From Closterium sp. Naga37s-1 (lineage: Eukaryota > Streptophyta > Zygnematophyceae > Desmidiales > Closteriaceae), in assembly GCA_947471745.1 (NCBI GenBank), contig CANJKZ010000924.1, forward strand, positions 434,001 to 498,000: 64,000 bases of DNA. The letters run 5' to 3'. Of the stretch, positions 1 to 11,281 are shown in pieces. The notes beneath the pieces were generated by a model that did not search any database, had not been told where the DNA came from, and saw only the letters and a program-made list of their open reading frames with translations. The position numbers and the translations under genes were made by a program. The stretch's first letter is position 1. Every line of letters starts with the position of its first letter.

Positions 1-873
1 CTGCTGTGCTTCCCTCCACCTGCTGTGCTTCCCTCCACCTGCTGTGCTTCCCTCCACCTGCTGTGCTTCCCTCCACCTGCTGTGCTTCCCTCCACCTGCT
101 GTGCTTCCCTCCACCTGCTGTGCTTCCCTCCACCTGCTGTGCTTCCCTCCACCTGCTGTGCTTCCCTCCACCTGCTGTGCTTCCCTCCACCTGCTGTGCT
201 TCCCTCCACCTGCTGTGCTTCCCTCCACCTGCTGTGCTTCCCTCCACCTGCTGTGCTTCCCTCCACCTGCTGTGCTTCCCTCCACCTGCTGTGCTTCCCT
301 CCACCTGCTGTGCTTCCCTCCACCTGCTGTGCTTCCCTCCACCTGCTGTGCTTCCCTCCACCTGCTGTGCTTCCCTCCACCTGCTGTGCTTCCCTCCACC
401 TGCTGTGCTTCCCTCCACCTGCTGTGCTTCCCTCCACCTGCTGTGCTTCCCTCCACCTGCTGTGCTTCCCTCCACCTGCTGTGCTTCCCTCCACCTGCTG
501 TGCTTCCCTCCACCTGCTGTGCTTCCCTCCACCTGCTGTGCTTCCCGCCACCTGCTGTGCTTCCCTCCACCTGCTGTGCTTCCCTCCACCTGCTGTGCTT
601 CCCTCCACCTGCTGTGCTTCCCTCCACCTGCTGTGCTTCCCTCCACCTGCTGTGCTTCCCTCCACCTGCTGTGCTTCCCTCCACCTGCTGTGCTTCCCTC
701 CACCTGCTGTGCTTCCCTCCACCTGCTGTGCTTCCCTCCACCTGCTGTGCTTCCCTCCACCTGCTGTGCTTCCCTCCACCTGCTGTGCTTCCCTCCACCT
801 GCTGTGCTTCCCTCCACCTGCTGTGCTTCCCTCCACCTGCTGTGCTTCCCTCCACCTGCTGTGCTTCCCTCCA
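1..873. repeat. 19-bp minisatellite, about 46 copies
   Basis: Perfect head-to-tail array of the unit CTGCTGTGCTTCCCTCCAC, with one visible substitution (T to G at 547). It runs off the left edge. Because 19 is not a multiple of 3 and no frame contains a stop, the array is open in all six frames. On the minus strand a good splice donor (TAC|GTGAGC, GT at 882-881) lies just before the array, so it most likely fills an intron of the TRANK1-like gene and is not translated. Confidence 0.95.
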
Positions 874-882
874 CATGCTCAC

Positions 883-3800
883 GTACTCCCTCTCCCACGC
901 ACTTTCCACCATCTCCACCGCCCTCCTCCCCTCCATCTCCCCACTCGCCCCGCTGCTCGCCACTCTCCGCACATCACCCCTTGGCACCCACGGTAGCGAC
1001 ACGTCGTCCACGTGGCAGCACGAGGTGAGGGCGTGGCGGTGGAAGGAGCAGGAGAGCAGGGAGAAGGCGCCGTGCAGGCGGGGCAGGTGCGGGCCAGCAG
1101 CGGGCAGGGCGTGGAGGTGGCGCAGAGCAGACAGCAGGGCGGAGAGGCGGGACAGCCAGCGGTAGAACCAGAGAGCTGCCGTTCGTTGGAGAGGGCCGAT
1201 GGGCCGCGGAGGGGGCGTGCAAGTCTCCTGACCCACCTGCCGCACCGCTGCCTCCTCTGCTGGCGCTGCGACTACCCTTGCACCACTGGCGGTACTGGCA
1301 GCAGAGGGAGACGCTGAAGGTGATGCAGGGGTAGCAGCAGTGGATGGTGTTGTATGTGGAGGAGAGCACACGTGGTGCGAGGAGGAGGGCAAGGCAGAGT
1401 GGAAGTGCGCCAGGCATGAAGAGAGGTGGTCCTGGGCGCACTGCAGCATGCGCACACACACCTGCACACCCGCAGATGCCAGCAGCACCTCTGCTCGCAC
1501 CTGCTCTGCCCCCTTCCACTAACTCCTCACCTCCTTCACACCCAACCCTCCTGCCACGCCTCGTTTCTTCTCCCTCTCCATCTGCTCTCGCCCCTTCCTC
1601 AGCACGTCCCTCCCCTGCCACATCTCCTCCGCCTCTTCCCTCTCCTCCTCCCCAACATTCACGGCCGCCCACCACACCGCAATCCCCCCACTCGCCCCAT
1701 CTCGCCCGCCCTCTCCGCCTCTACCGCCACCGTCATTCCCTGCCTCTGCACCAGCCGCGCCCGTGCACTTCCCTACAAGCTCAGCTGGAACGGCCTGCCC
1801 CTGCCTGACAGCCATCCATGCGCGAGACAAGCGCGCCTCCCACTCCACATCCCTCACCCTAGCCATCTCACCACCCGCCCTGCACTGCACTGCCGCTCCC
1901 TCTCCACCCGCCCTGGGACCCACTGCTGCCTGGCAGCCATCACCATCATCCCCTCTCACAGCAGCAGCAGCGTCACTGTCAGTGTGAGTGTGAGTGGCAA
2001 TATCATGGGCCATCACCAGCAGCAGCACGCTCATCTCCACCCTCGCCCATGCCAGGTCGCTCGCCCCACACGCGTCCCTCTCAGCAAAGCTCCACCGCTC
2101 CACCGCCCTCAGCCTCCCAGCCATCTCAACCTCCTCCCCGCTCATCTCCGCGCCTCCGCCACCCCTCCCCCTCTCCCCTGCCCGTTTCCGCATCCCCACC
2201 CGCAACGCCCCGCGCCCGGCGGCATTCAAGCGGCAGTGCAAGTGGCGAGCAAAGCACACGAGTGCGCGCCCACTCGAGCCCTGCTGCCACAAGTACCACG
2301 CCGCCTCTAGCAGCGCACCTGCTCTCTGCAGCAGCCCCGGCACACGGCTCTTGTCGCCCTGCTCGTCCTCTAGTGCCGCCACTTGCCTCAGATGCCGCCC
2401 TGCTTCCAGGAAGGCCCGCTTGGTGGGCAGGCAGTGGTGAAGGCGGATGAAGGAGAGCATGTGGTCGTACTCACGCTGCCTCTCATGCCACCGCGCACAC
2501 TCCACCACGTACCATCCTCTCAGTTGCACCACCTGCAGCCCCCCCTGCACTGCTGCTGCTGACGTAGATGCTGGTGGCTGCCAGGTGTCCAGAAGGGATA
2601 GGCCCTTTTGGAAGATGCGAGTTCGCAAGCACACGAGGAGAGCACTGTGCATGTCGCCGCCTGCACTGTAGCAATCAGCTGCTTCCGCGAACCGACCCAG
2701 CTTCTGGTAGCAGCGCGCAGCGTCCATGTGCTTCGGGGGCCGGCATGCATGCAGATAGACTCGCATTGGCAGGCAGGGCGGGCACAGGAGGGGGGGGGGG
2801 GGGTGGGGGGGGGAGAGGGGCAACCAATGAAGGGAGAGCAAGAGCATGAGTAGACATGTGCAATACTGGCTCACTCGCAACGAGCCCACTCGCACAGCGC
2901 TTCCCAAAGCACTACTTCACATGTCCGTGTCCATGGCCATCCAACAAGGAGCCCTGCCTCCCACCCCACCATCTCGTATCGTACCTGCCTCCACGTAGTT
3001 CCTCGCCTTCACATACGCACGCCCCGCCTCTGCGTTCCTCCCGATCTCCTCAAACGTGCGCGCCGCCTCCAGCAGCAGCTCAGACGGGCTGCGCTCCCAC
3101 AGGCTGGGCGGCACAGCTGGCAGCAGCGGCGGCGACGCATGTGCATGTTGTGAGGACGGTGGCGGGGAAGGCATGTCAGCGAGTGGGTGTGGGTGCATGC
3201 GGGCCAGGGCAGTATTGTACAGCAGCATGGCATGGGCGAAGCGCGCACTGTCCGTGTCACCCGCTCGCTCATAGCTCGCCTGCGCTGCCTCGTAGTCTCC
3301 CCTCTGGAAGAACTGCACGGCGGGGAGGGGAGACGCAAGGTTGAGACACAAAGACAACGAGTGTGGGTGAGTTGGTGATGGAAGGATGCAATGCAGCACA
3401 ATAGGTAAGCCAGGCCAAATTGCGCGAAACAAGAGAGAGCCCTGAACAGATGGAGAGGGCAGAAAAGATGGAGAGGGCAGAAAAGATGGAGAGGGCAGAA
3501 AAGATGGAGAGGGCAGAAAAGATGGAGAGGGCAGAAAAGATGGAGAGGGCAGAAAAGATGGAGAGGGCAGAAAAGATGGAGAGGGCAGAAAACCTGGAGA
3601 GGGCAGAAAAGATGGAGAGGGCAGAAAAGATGGAGAGGGCAGAAAAGATGGAGAGGGCAGAAAAGCAGACTGACGGTGAAGGCACGGGAGTGCCAGTCGT
3701 CCTCATCTGGCTTGCGCTTCACCGACTCGGGCGTCACCTCGCTGCCTCGCCGCACCGCCACCACACCCAGGGCGTGCCACAGGTCCCTCATGGGCGCACT

Positions 3801-5105
3801 GCTGCCCACTCCCCACGCCCTGCTGCGGCCGTCACTGTTAGCATAGCCATGGCTATGGCCATCGCTTGGAGTGGCCTCCTCGTCCAGCACCCAGAGCCTC
3901 TGCTTGGCGCGCGTCACTGCCACGTACAGCTGCTTCAGCTCCACACACAGCGCGCAGTGCCTGCATGCACCACAACAGGCAAGCGCGCACACACACGCAC
4001 AGAGAGCACAGTGACCGTTAGCACAGCTGAATCTGCGTGTAGGCTTGGCAGCGACAGCAGCGAGCGAGGCTCACTTGAGCTCGTCGAATTGAAGCAGCTG
4101 CTGCTGACCCTTCCCACAGAAACAGCCTTCACTGATGCTGCGGCTGCTGCTGGTAGCACAGGAGCAGCGGGAGAGCGCAGCGAGTGGCAGGCCGGCATCG
4201 CGCATGTATGTGTAGAGGAGTGCCCATGGGGTGGTGGACTGCGGCGACGCGAAGAAGTTGAAGAGAATCACATCCTGTGCATTGGACGAGGTGGGGGGGA
4301 AGAGAGGAGAGGAGAGGTTGAGTGGACACTGGGCACGATGGTGTGTGGTGGAGGAGAGGCAGCTGTCGGTGCGACAGTGCAAGTTCACATGACATGCACG
4401 CACGGTGATGCAACACCCGTGCCGCACAATCCAGAAAGCAGCAGATTGCTCTACACCTCTCAACATCTGTGGCTCGGTTCTATGCAAGCACAGCCTGTCT
4501 GTCCACCATCACTCATTCACCAATAGCACCCTACACGTCATCAGCATGCCGCATTGCCGGTGAATCAAACCCCGAGCATGGCAGGCAGGCGCGCACCTGG
4601 AACTCGAGACCCTTGCACTCCTCCACCGTCAGCACCACCGGCTTTGCTGCAAACAGCGCCAAGAGGCGCCGCTTCTCCTCGCTGCTGCGCACGATGATGG
4701 CCTGGTGACGCACACGCATGGGACAGGGATTAGAACGGAAACAAGGGGTGACTCCTCTCGTAACCATAGTTGCTAGCTCAAGCACCAAGTGCATTGCAGA
4801 AGAGAACTCGCCGTAGCAATGTTCGTAATGGCACAAATAGGAGGAGGGCTGAGCTAACCTGAGTGGCGCTGAGCGGCATGCCCTGGGCGAGGTGCGTCTT
4901 CCACTCAGGCGGCACGCACGCCATGATGGGCACAGCCCCGTCCACCACGCTGGTCTCGGCGTGCAGGCGGTCGATGGCGGTGGGGAAGAAGGCCGTGAGC
5001 AGGCGCACCACGGTGGACGCCACACGGATGATGCCGCGGTGCGTGCGGTAGTTGCGCACCAGCTGGAACGTCGGCAGCGCCTTCATGCCCGCCTCCCCTG
5101 CCACC

Positions 5106-5160
<55 letters not shown>

Positions 5161-8100
5161 CCGCCGCATTTTCTCTCCCCGTACTCCTTTCATTGCCAGC
5201 CTTGCTGCCTCCGTGGCCGCTCCTCCCTCCACCGATCCTGCCGAGTCCCATCCCCTTTGTGCAGAAACTCGCTGTACACCACCCGGGCAAGGTCCTCGAA
5301 TCGGAAGTCCACGCCATGTGCGATGCTCTGCGCCGTGTCCCCCGCCAACACAAACCCCGAGGCCACATTGCCACACAGCAGAGGCAGCAGCGCCAGCTGC
5401 GCCTGAGTGAGGTCCTGCACCTCGTCCACCGACACACAGTGGAACACGGGAGCGCAAGGGCCACAGCACGACGCCGACCATGGAGCACTGGGTGTGCTGG
5501 CAGGTGGAGTGCGGTGGAGCCCGGTGGTGGTGGTGCTTCCAGGGCAGGCCCACGGCGGGCCGGGGAGAGCGTGGTGTACGGACCACCAGGGCTCATTGTG
5601 CTGCTGCATGCGGCGGATCTCATGGTGCAGGTGCAGCACGAGGTCGGCGCTGTCATACTCGCCGCGCTGCCGCTTGCGCCGCTCGTACGCCTGGAAGAGC
5701 CGGTACACGGCGCGCCTGTCCCGCTCGCCCATGGTGCTCGTGCGCTCGTTGCTGCCCACCATGCCGCGCACGTACTCCTCCTCGCCCACCACCACATGCC
5801 CTGTGCTGCTGCTGCCCTGCTGGCCCTGCTGGCCCTGCTGCAGCGCGTGCAAGGCCTGCAGGCTGCCCTTGATGTGCGACGTGATCTCGCGCCACACAAA
5901 CGCCGCGTCCACCACCACGTGCCGCAACGCCCGCTGGTCCAAGTGCGGCCAGTATTGCCTTCTGAACCGCTCATAGTCCACCTCCACTTCCTCCTCCTCC
6001 TGCTCCTCCTCCTTCCCCGCTGTGACCTCCTCATCCGTTTCCTGCTGCCATTCATCCCAGAGCCCTTCCCTTCGCCCACCCCTGCTGTGCTCACCTGCTC
6101 CTCGTCCCCATCCCCGTGCCCCGCCATTCCTCGCCTCCCATCTCTCCTTCTCCACGTGTCCACCCCACGCCCTCCCCCCCTCCTCCTGCTCCCACGCCTC
6201 CCTCACCCCGTGAGCGCTCATCTCGATAGCCACCACCACACGCCGCCTCGCCACCTCTCTCTCGCGCTGCCGCTGCGTAGCCCGGAGGAAGGGGCGGGTG
6301 ACTGAGGCGTCCAGCAGGCGCAGCAGCCTGGAGAGCGTGAGGGCGAGGGGGAAGGCCGTGGGGGGGATGGCGGCAATGCATGAGGGCAGGGAGCCCATGA
6401 GAGAGGCCTCTAGGTCCTCCTGCATCAGCAGCATGTGATGCCTGTGCTTCCTCTGCGCACTGCTACTGCTGGCGCTGCCGTCGCCGGTAGGCGGAGGCGG
6501 GACCTGCGGGGCGGGCTGCTGCTGCTGTGGCGCCTCCTGCTGCTCCGTGCTGCTGTGGAGGCCCACGCTGGGCTGCGAGGCACGGTGAGCAGAGTCGAGT
6601 GCAGCGAGCGACCTGGTGGCAGCATAGGAGAGGCATGGCAGCACGGTGGTGGTGCATGCATGGTGTGAAGGGGATACGAGTAGAGTGGAAAGAAGGTGCA
6701 GCGAAAGAAAGAAGAGATCAGAAGGGGAAACAGCAGCTTTGTAGCTGTGATGGTTCTAAATGTTTTTTTTTTTTACACTGGAAAACAGCGTACACGGGCA
6801 GCTAAAATATGACCACCGGGCAGGCAAAAAATGACCACCTTGGGGGGTGAGAGACGGGGTTAACTTCAGCACAATCTCGCCGCAGCATCAAGTTCGACAA
6901 CTCGCACCATCTCAACCCCCCATACCCATTCACAAAAGCACAGAAGGCAAAAAAGGCGACAGCATGCAGTCGCAAAGAAGCAGCAGGGTGATGCTGTGAG
7001 GCACACTCACTGGGACGCATGGGTGATGTCGGCTTGAATGGACGCACACAGCTGCAGGCTCCGTGTCACCACCACCTGCCGCAGCACCCCCGTGCCATCG
7101 CCCGCGCCTGTGCCTGGGTGGGGAGGAAGGGGGTGAAGGGGGGGAGCGAGAAAGAGTGTTTGAGTTGGGGCAAGGCAAGATGCAGCCCTTAATCTTCACT
7201 TTTGTGCAGCAGCTCTTCTAGCCCTTGCAAATGGTAGCGTTGGTATGATGGAGGGGGTGGCACGCTGGGCAGAAACGGACAGCGATTGCCAAGGAGATGT
7301 GCTGACAACAACACAGGCTGCCGTGCCGCCACAGACTGGGTGCAGCTCAGCCAGCAGTGCGAGCAGGCGACTGATTGACTCACCGGAGCGGCCGTGCACA
7401 ACAAGGCTGGAGGGGCAGAGGATGGCGGCCCTCTCCTCCGCGTTCACCTCAAACGGCAGGTGGCCCAGCGACGCTGCAAGCGCACCGCCGCCCCGCGCCA
7501 GCAGCGTGAGTGCCACGGCGGGCTGCAGGGCAATGAACTTGGGCGGTGTCACCACGTCCGCTGATGATGTTGCGCTCACACCTGCTCATGTGTCGCTGAC
7601 GTCCGCTGATGTTGTGGGGAGCGGAGCGGGGTGGGGAGGGAGGCGAGAAGGGAAGGGAAGGCGGGGGTGGGGGTGTGGATGCAATGAGAGAGACGAAGCG
7701 AGGGATGAACAGAGAATTGCAGATGGGGAGTGCAATTGGCGCAAAGGAACAAGGGCAGCAGCGAAGAAGAGGCAGCAGTCCCACCGGAGGGTGTTGGCCA
7801 CCACTGCATGTTGCGGTGGTGAGGCAGGAGGGCTGGCACGCGCAGGCGGGGCGAGGAGGGGCAGTACTGGTGCAGCGCGCAGTAGTGCAGGTAGGCGGGC
7901 GAGTAGCAGCACAGGTGGCGGTGCATGCGCTGCACACTCTGCTGCACACGCCCCTCTGACTCCAACGCCCACAGCCGCACCACCTGATTGAGGCACGTGC
8001 AGGAGGACACGTGAGTGATGGACGTTCTGTGCAGGGCGAGAAGCCTATTTCAACGAGTAATTTTCGTGCATACCACACAAGAAATGAAGCCATGAAGAAT

Positions 8101-10364
8101 AACAAAGACAGAGAGCAGGGGAAGTTCATGCAATGATGGGGATGAGGAAGAAAGAAAGAGCACGCAGGCGACCCCCTAACTTGTGCTTGCCTGCTTGCGG
8201 CTCTCGTGGCACACATCGGTGGACCAGATGAGACAAAGGTCGCCGACCACGTCCACATGCACAATGTCGTTCAACACCCGCCGAGGCACCTCATCGTCTG
8301 CCCACTCCGGCCCTGCCGGTAGCCAGGTGGCGGCGGGCTTGCCGTCTCGTCCGCCATGCCGGCCCTTCAGGATTCGCCAGAGGCACAGCACCACCTCCAC
8401 TGACTCCGCTCGCTGCAAGGCCTCCCCAAACAACGGGGAGAACAGGCCCTGCCGGCAGAGAGAAGGAGGGGAAAGGCTAGGAGAATATGGTGCTGGGTAG
8501 GGTGGGACAGAACACCTGATGCTGCTGTGCGAACATGAGAATGAAGGTGAGAATGACCTACGCGTATAGCACAGGAGTCAGAGCAACATATTCTATCTAT
8601 CAGCCCACGGCAGCACGCAACCACCCATGGGCCATGGCAGGGAGGTAGCATAGCATGCAGTGCAGTGACCCACCGTCCATGGCATGGCAGGTCATGCCAG
8701 CCTGTGGCGTCTGGTGAGGCGGCCCCCATGCTGGTCCCAGCAGGCGCTGCTCGAGCGCCCTGCACCATGCACCGCATCTCCTCCACTGCCACCCGCCTCG
8801 CTGCTATCGCCCTCGCCACCGCTCCCCCACCCTGCTCCAAATCCATGAACCTGCCTTGGGCCTTTAACAGGCCAATGACCTGGCGCCACGTGTCGCTGCC
8901 GGCTGAGAGAGTGGGGTGGTGGCCCAAGATGAGGATGAGTGGCGCTGGGGCGGAAAGGAGAGCGTGGATCCTGGCGCCATGGGGCATGCATGGGCATGTG
9001 GGGGCATGTAGGGGGATGCATGAGCATGCATGGGCATGTAGGAGGGTGCATGGACGTGCATGGGCATGTAGGTGCATGTAGAGACATGTGATGGTGCGCG
9101 TGCACAATGAGGTATGAGAGGCAAGAACAGAAGAGATAGTCAATGGTTGGTGCATGAGAGTAAATGGTTGGTGCATGAGAGTAAATGGTTGGTGCATGAG
9201 AGTAAATGGTTGGTGTATGAGAGTAAATGGTTGGTGCATGAGAGTAAATGGTTGGTGCATGAGAGTAAATGGTTGGTGCATGAGAGTAAATGGTTGGTGC
9301 ATGAGAGTAAATGGTTGGTGCATGAGAGTAAATGGTTGGTGCATGAGAGTAAATGGTTGGTGCATGAGAGTAAATGGTTGGTGCATGAGAGTAAATGGTT
9401 GGTGCATGAGAGTAAATGGTTGGTGCATGAGAGTAAATGGTTGGTGCATGAGAGTAAATGGTTGGTAAACGGGTGTGTTGGCAAGCTGCTTGGCGCACGG
9501 GGTTTCATGCATAAGATAGGGGTATGGGGCATGGGGCATGGGGCATGGGGCATGGGGCATGGGGCACGGGGCATGGGGCATGGGGAATGCGGCATACGAG
9601 ATATGGAACAGGAGGAGCGACGCACCTGGAGGGCGGCCAGAGAGAGGACACTGAGGCAGTGGGTGCAGCGGAGGGCGGCGCACACACGGCTGTGACGAGC
9701 GCCAAGGCGCACGGAGGCAGCCCACGGGGAAGGCGCGACAGCCCCGCCACCACCACCTGCACCTCCACCGGCCCCCCCCGCCCGCTGCATCCCCCCCCTG
9801 CGCGCCCTGCTGCCGCTGCAGCCTGCGCCGCGCCCTCTCCGCTGCGAGCTGTTGCTCGCGCGTTGGCACCACCACCACCACCACTCTCCCGTGCAGAGTG
9901 AATGCGTGTGGCGGCAGAAGCTGCTCCAGCTTGCGCTGCCATGCCGCCGGGGAGTGGCGCGCCTTGCCTGAGAAGAACGGAGAGGCGTGGCGTGGGAGCG
10001 CAACGAGAATGTGAAGCATGGCGGTTGTGAAGCATGGCGGTTGTGAAGCATGGCGGTGGTTGGAAGTGGGACCCATTAACAGCAGCAGACACGTGCATGG
10101 GTGCAGAGCGGTGCAAGGGGACAGGAACGGAAACACACCGCCAGACAGGTGCGCGACGAGCGCGAGGGCCGCCACCACCTCCACCGTGTTCCTCCGCCCT
10201 CGCTCCGCCTCCGCCTCCGCCTCCGCGCCCCTCGTCCCCGCATCTCCCCGCTCCGCTGCGTGCGCGGAGTCCTCCCTGCCGTCCACCGCCAGGAATGCGT
10301 ACTTGGCCAACCACCCCTCCGCGCCTGCACCACCGCCGTCGTTGCTGAATTGCGCCATGATCAC
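883..10364 (-). CDS. TRANK1-like UvrD/Rep-type helicase with TPR-like repeats (multi-exon, 3' end beyond window)
   Basis: This looks like the large plant and algal relatives of TPR-and-ankyrin-repeat protein 1: a superfamily 1 UvrD-like ATPase core followed by TPR-like helices. Exons I can support, 5' to 3': 10,364-10,139 (start MIMAQFSNDGG; donor G|GTGTGT); 9,967-about 9,628 (RHSPAAWQRKLEQLLPPHAF; frame unclear across G-runs near 9,770); about 8,455-8,190 (VHVDVVGDLCLIWSTDVCHE); about 7,998-7,800; about 7,570-7,384 (LPFEVNAEERAAIL...GRSG, P-loop start); 7,113-7,011; about 6,612-5,250 (motif II VSVDEVQDLTQAQ, motif III VLAGDTAQSIAHG); about 5,100-4,865 (NYRTHRGII); about 4,700-4,595 (VLTVEECKGLEFQ); about 4,280-4,070 (DVILFNFFASP); about 3,950-3,680 (motif VI YVAVTRAKQRLWVLDEE); about 3,315-2,990 and about 2,740-1,510 (TPR-like, AARCYQKLGRFAEAADCYSA); about 1,500-1,200; 1,175-883. 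The role in the cell is not known for plant members; nucleic-acid-dependent ATPase activity is inferred from family. The P-loop appears to lack its lysine. Exon limits are read by eye. Confidence 0.8.
3450..3665. repeat. 18-bp minisatellite, 12 copies, intronic
   Basis: Exactly 12 tandem copies of ATGGAGAGGGCAGAAAAG, with one variant copy near 3,591. It lies in the intron between the motif VI exon and the first TPR-like exon of the TRANK1-like gene. The unit is a multiple of three, so both strands are open across it, but neither translation resembles the flanking helicase. Confidence 0.9.
9140..9466. repeat. 21-bp minisatellite, about 15.6 copies, intronic
   Basis: Head-to-tail array of a 21-bp unit with core TGGTTGGTGCATGAGAG followed by TAAA. 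One copy has TGTATG in place of TGCATG. It lies in the intron between the second (ends about 9,628) and third (starts about 8,455) exons of the TRANK1-like gene. A looser GCATG/GGGCATGTAGG-rich patch precedes it at 8,980-9,110. Confidence 0.9.
9519..9588. repeat. 7-bp microsatellite (GGGGCAT), about 10 copies, intronic
   Basis: Run of GGGGCAT heptamers with minor variants (GGGGTAT, GGGGCAC, GGGGAAT). It sits close to the splice donor (CTCCAG|GTGCGT near 9,628) in the same intron as the 21-bp array. Confidence 0.85.
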
Positions 10365-11281
10365 ATGACACGGAAAGAAATCAAGATGTCAACGCACTCG
10401 CTCATCGCACGGCAAAATGTCCATCAGAACCTCGCAGCAACTGGGGTAGACGTTTATAGTTGTGAAATCGGTCACATGATGGTGTGGTGACATAAACGGG
10501 AAGATGGCTAGGAGGCTCCCCGCAGTCGAGAAGGAGACGCTTTTGTCGTGCTGCGGCGAGGAGTGATGGCTGACAAGGGCTGTGATGTCGCTCAGAGGAG
10601 TGAAAGTACCAGGTGTAAGGGAGCACTTTGCTAGCGAGGGGGGACGGGTTGGCGTCGAATAGAGGAAATTCGAGCAAGCGTGTGATTGGGCGCGTCAAGA
10701 CAGTCGCATACAGCGACCGGGTTCTGATTGCACATCGCCCTCTCGAGCCCACCCGAAAAGGGGCAATGCGCAATGCGCAATGCGGCACATTGGTGCTGCA
10801 ATGCGCGCTTGGCGCCATTCACGACAAGGATGCGGGGAGAGGACATTCTGGCGATGCGACGCGAGCAGATGCCAAGTCGGGTCGGATAGGCAGGGAATGA
10901 CAGAGCCGAGGCGGAAGGGCGGAAAATAGCTGCACGCCTTCCCCACGCCTTGCGTACTCACTGTGAATCCCCGCCCGTTTACTGTCTGGGAGAGTGTGTG
11001 CTGCGTACACTATTCACAGAATTACTTAGTATGACTGAAGGTTGAACAACTTGCGCTGCGGGCTTTCAGCCTTCCGCATTAGGCCATACGGTATAGTTAT
11101 ACTGATGCCAATCAATAATCAAAGGAGCTTTACACATCCTCCATAGATTACCGATGAATGCCTTTATCCAGTTACCGGTACTTTACACTACGGCAGTTAG
11201 CTTGTGGAAGAGTAAAACGTCTTGCCCTGTCAGGCAACTAAAACGTGCTGTTAGTAATGCTTACAAACACCGTCACCGCCA
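10365..11281. other. Intergenic region between two co-directional genes
   Basis: No coding or RNA gene is visible. The right part (about 11,030-11,281) is clearly AT-richer and is the likely 3' untranslated region and downstream flank of the secreted Pro-rich gene. The left part would hold the promoter of the TRANK1-like gene. A short GCGCAATGC iteration sits at about 10,763-10,790. Confidence 0.5.

Noticed and set aside
1..873. CRISPR array
   Set aside because: Head-to-tail repeats with no spacers, in a eukaryotic gene; the same holds for the other arrays.
6..1165. Three long plus-strand reading frames of PPPAVLPSTCC-type repeats
   Set aside because: Products of the 19-bp array in three frames. 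The minus strand carries the helicase exon at 883-1,175 and a splice donor next to the array.
3420..4526. Plus-strand frame beginning with MERAEK repeats
   Set aside because: Consists of the intronic 18-bp array followed by the antisense of helicase exons (motif VI).
9114..9695. Plus-strand frame of KWLVHES repeats
   Set aside because: Translation of the 21-bp and 7-bp intronic arrays only.
10365..11281. tRNA or other RNA gene in the intergenic gap
   Set aside because: No cloverleaf, box A/B pair or other RNA signature could be made out by eye.
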